This document shows positions 62,028 to 64,000 of a stretch of 64,000 bases of DNA, in pieces; position 1 is the first letter of the stretch; the number at the start of each line of letters is the position of its first letter. The position numbers and the translations under genes were made by a program. The DNA lies in contig NZ_JAMXEX010000009.1 in the NCBI RefSeq assembly GCF_025370775.1, positions 159,649 through 223,648 of the forward strand, read 5' to 3'. A model generated the notes under the pieces. That model was given only the letters and a program-made list of their open reading frames with translations, was not told where the DNA came from and did no database searches. This stretch comes from Ancylothrix sp. D3o (GTDB taxonomy: Bacteria; Cyanobacteriota; Cyanobacteriia; Cyanobacteriales; Oscillatoriaceae).

Positions 62028-62213
62028 CTATTGTCCAAATTCTAACCTTGCCTGTTCTACAATTTCGGGTGTCACTACATCTAACTCTCCCTCCCGCGCC
62101 AGTTGTTCGATACGCTGTCTGGCTTGAGAACGTACAAAATAAGGAATATTTTTTAACTTCAGCTTTGCTTCAGCAGTCCATTTCAACTCATCAGAAAAAT
62201 CAGAATTCATCAT
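62028..62213 (-). CDS. Stand-alone PCP_red domain protein
   Basis: A 61-residue protein whose body ([20 protein letters not shown], then [20 protein letters not shown]) matches the PCP_red domain found at the C-terminus of ChlB, a subunit of dark protochlorophyllide reductase. Here it is alone, as also known from other cyanobacteria, and close to psbC. Function unknown; possibly chlorophyll-related. An ATG at codon 2 is equally possible as start. Confidence 0.8.
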   Translation of the reverse strand: MMNSDFSDELKWTAEAKLKLKNIPYFVRSQARQRIEQLAREGELDVVTPEIVEQARLEFGQ

Positions 62214-62291
62214 AGCTAATTAAATAAATATCTAAAACCTAAAACGATTATAGTAGGTTGGCTTAACCAACGAAACCCAATTATCCCCAAA

Positions 62292-62322
62292 CAAAAAAAA
62301 TGTCCCTGCCGAAGCAGGAACA
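62292..62322 (-). terminator. Terminator of psbC
   Basis: The stem tgtccctgc/gcaggaaca (62301-62309 with 62314-62322) has a 4-base loop. Read on the minus strand it runs into eight Ts. Confidence 0.85.
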
Positions 62323-62349
62323 CTTTTTAAAATATGAATAACTCAAAAA

Positions 62350-63732
62350 TTAGTCGAGGTCATTCATAAACATCACCGGCTCATTTTCGCGGTCGATACC
62401 TTTTTCAAAACCGGCAGCAGCAGCACGAGCGCGGCCAGCGTGCCACAAGTGACCGATCAAGAAGAAGAAAGCCAAGATGAAGTGAGAAGCGGCCAGCCAA
62501 GCACGGGGGTTAACATAGTTAAACCCGTTGATGTCGGTGATAATACCACCCACAGAGTTGATAGAACCGTTAGGAGCATGGGTCATATACTCAGCAGCAC
62601 GGCGCAATTGCCAAGGCTGAATATCGTTCTTAATTTTATTCAAATCAAGACCATTAGGCCCACGCAGAGGCTCCAACCAAGGACCTTGGAAGTCCCAGAA
62701 ACGCATGGTTTCACCACCGAGGATGATTTCGCCGGTAGGAGAACGCATCAGGTATTTACCCAGACCGGTTGGGCCTTGAGCAGAACCCACGTTAGCACCC
62801 ATTTGTTGGTCACGGGCCAAGAACGTCAAAGCTTGAGCCTGAGAAGACTCAGCGTTGGTCGGGCCGTAGAACTCACTGGGGTAAACAGTGTTGTTGAACC
62901 ACACATAGCAAGAAGCGATAAAGCCCATCAAGGACAAAGCGCCCAAGCTATAAGACAGATAAGCTTCACCAGACCAAATGAAAGCACGACGTGCCCAGCC
63001 AAAAGGCTTGGTGAGAATGTGCCAAACACCACCGGCAATGCAGATAAAGCCGACCCAAATGTGACCACCGATAACGTCTTCCATGTTGTTGACGCTACAG
63101 ATCCAGCCTTCGCCACCAAACGGAGAACGAGCCAAATAGCCGAAGATCACAGCCGGGTTTAACGTCGGGTTCGTGATCACGCGAACGTCACCACCACCAG
63201 GCGCCCAGGTGTCATACACACCGCCGAAGAACATGGCCTTAAACACCAACAGCAGCGCACCGCAACCCAATAAAATCAGGTGATAGCCGATGATGTTGGT
63301 CATTTGGTTCTTATCTTTCCAGTCGTAGCCAAAGAAAGAAGAGTATTCTTCCAAGGTTTCCGGGCCACGAATTGCGTGATAGATACCACCCAAACCGAGA
63401 ACGGCAGACGAGATCAAGTGCAGAACACCGACCACGAAGTAGGGGAAAGTATCGATAACTTCACCACCAGGGCCAACACCCCAGCCTTGAGTTGCCATGT
63501 GAGGGATCAAAATGAAACCCTGCTCATACATGGGCTTTTCGGGGACAAAGTGAGCGACTTCAAACAAAGTCATCGCACCGGCCCAGAACACAATCAAACC
63601 AGCGTGAGCGACGTGGGCGCCCAGCAGCTTACCAGAGAGATTAATCAGGCGTGCGTTACCAGACCACCAGGCAAACCCTGAAGATGCCTGGTCACGTCCG
63701 CTCACCATTGCGCTGTTAAAGGATGTTTGCAC
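62350..63732 (-). CDS. psbC: Photosystem II CP43 chlorophyll apoprotein
   Basis: A 460-residue inner antenna protein of photosystem II with six helices, the large lumenal loop and the Mn-cluster-binding [20 protein letters not shown] (~344-363). It starts at GTG ([20 protein letters not shown]), with gagg 13 bases upstream. Compared with the CP43 I remember from Nostoc it shows many substitutions (for example [40 protein letters not shown]). Unlike the usual arrangement it does not overlap psbD, whose stop is 136 bases upstream across a repeat. Confidence 0.95.
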   Translation of the reverse strand: MQTSFNSAMVSGRDQASSGFAWWSGNARLINLSGKLLGAHVAHAGLIVFWAGAMTLFEVAHFVPEKPMYEQGFILIPHMATQGWGVGPGGEVIDTFPYFVVGVLHLISSAVLGLGGIYHAIRGPETLEEYSSFFGYDWKDKNQMTNIIGYHLILLGCGALLLVFKAMFFGGVYDTWAPGGGDVRVITNPTLNPAVIFGYLARSPFGGEGWICSVNNMEDVIGGHIWVGFICIAGGVWHILTKPFGWARRAFIWSGEAYLSYSLGALSLMGFIASCYVWFNNTVYPSEFYGPTNAESSQAQALTFLARDQQMGANVGSAQGPTGLGKYLMRSPTGEIILGGETMRFWDFQGPWLEPLRGPNGLDLNKIKNDIQPWQLRRAAEYMTHAPNGSINSVGGIITDINGFNYVNPRAWLAASHFILAFFFLIGHLWHAGRARAAAAGFEKGIDRENEPVMFMNDLD

Positions 63733-63772
63733 GGAGCAGAACCTCTTTTGTCTTCAACACTAAGTAAACATT

Positions 63773-63866
63773 AGTTGTCAATTGTCCTTTGTCATTAGTC
63801 CCTAGTCATTTGTCAAATCGAATTTCCAGCCGAATTACTAACGACAATTGACTAATGACAATGGAC
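63773..63866. repeat. Palindromic repeat separating psbD and psbC
   Basis: The arm ttgtcattagtc (63789-63800) and the arm gactaatgacaa (63850-63861) are exact reverse complements. Flanking ttgtcaattgtc/gacaattgac units extend the palindrome. Same family as 53661-53780. It fills nearly all of the psbD-psbC spacer. Confidence 0.8.
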
Positions 63867-63868
63867 TC

Positions 63869-64000
<132 letters not shown>

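Overview
This is a stretch of a cyanobacterial chromosome. It carries genes for both photosystems and the cytochrome b6f complex: psaM, petB, petD, psbC and the 3' end of psbD. It also carries the D1-processing protease gene ctpA, a tocopherol methyltransferase, a thylakoid thioredoxin (txlA), and a glutamine synthetase inactivating factor under an NtcA box and a glutamine riboswitch. Many other genes match cyanobacteria-specific families (DUF3531, DUF1802, Sll0314/Alr1548-type TPR, Uma2, alr0857-type). GC looks to be in the mid 40s by eye. The protein styles and the many degenerate intergenic repeats suggest a filamentous, Oscillatoriales-like cyanobacterium, but I cannot name the genus. I saw no rRNA, tRNA, CRISPR array or intact insertion sequence.

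Layout. 1-5 kb: a TPR-like protein (cut by the window edge), a Nudix hydrolase, DUF3531, a TPR lipoprotein-like gene, a 54-residue membrane protein, smpB and a secreted repeat protein. 5.0-5.4 kb: promoter, NtcA box, glutamine riboswitch, gifA-like gene and terminator, a compact nitrogen-control unit. 5.4-12.2 kb: an accessory-looking block on the minus strand with a TPR protein, a duplicated and truncated Rpn/DUF4351 nuclease, a membrane-anchored HEAT-NACHT NTPase and an orphan HicB. 12.2-19 kb: metabolic genes, and an osmoprotectant ABC transporter operon flanked by two Uma2 nucleases. 19-19.9 kb: a divergent cytochrome b6 paralogue. 20-24.5 kb: a DNA repair set on the plus strand (XPB-like helicase, DUF790/Bax1-like nuclease, DUF6464, UvsE).

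24.5-36 kb: a hairpin-rich repeat cluster, then fmt, a ferredoxin with a NIL domain, txlA, KtrA/KtrB-type potassium uptake, TenA, the tocopherol methyltransferase, a histone-deacetylase-like amidohydrolase, an MscS channel, ndk and TerC. 36-42 kb: psaM, ctpA, and petB-petD behind a strong promoter. 42-62 kb: mixed housekeeping and surface genes (glycosyltransferases, an RDD-pentapeptide fusion, a barrel-like outer membrane protein, signal peptidase I, murG, HNH nuclease, orphan Hpt, trmB, pentapeptide protein, purine permease, zinc-ribbon potassium channel, PCP_red mini-protein). 62.3-64 kb: psbC and the end of psbD, unusually separated by a palindromic repeat.

The most notable items are the NtcA box/glutamine riboswitch/IF7 cassette, the transmembrane HEAT-NACHT protein beside Rpn nucleases, the b6 paralogue lacking one heme ligand, the XPB-Bax1-UvsE repair neighbourhood, and the psbD/psbC pair separated by a repeat. 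At a larger scale the strand composition switches in blocks that do not follow gene direction.
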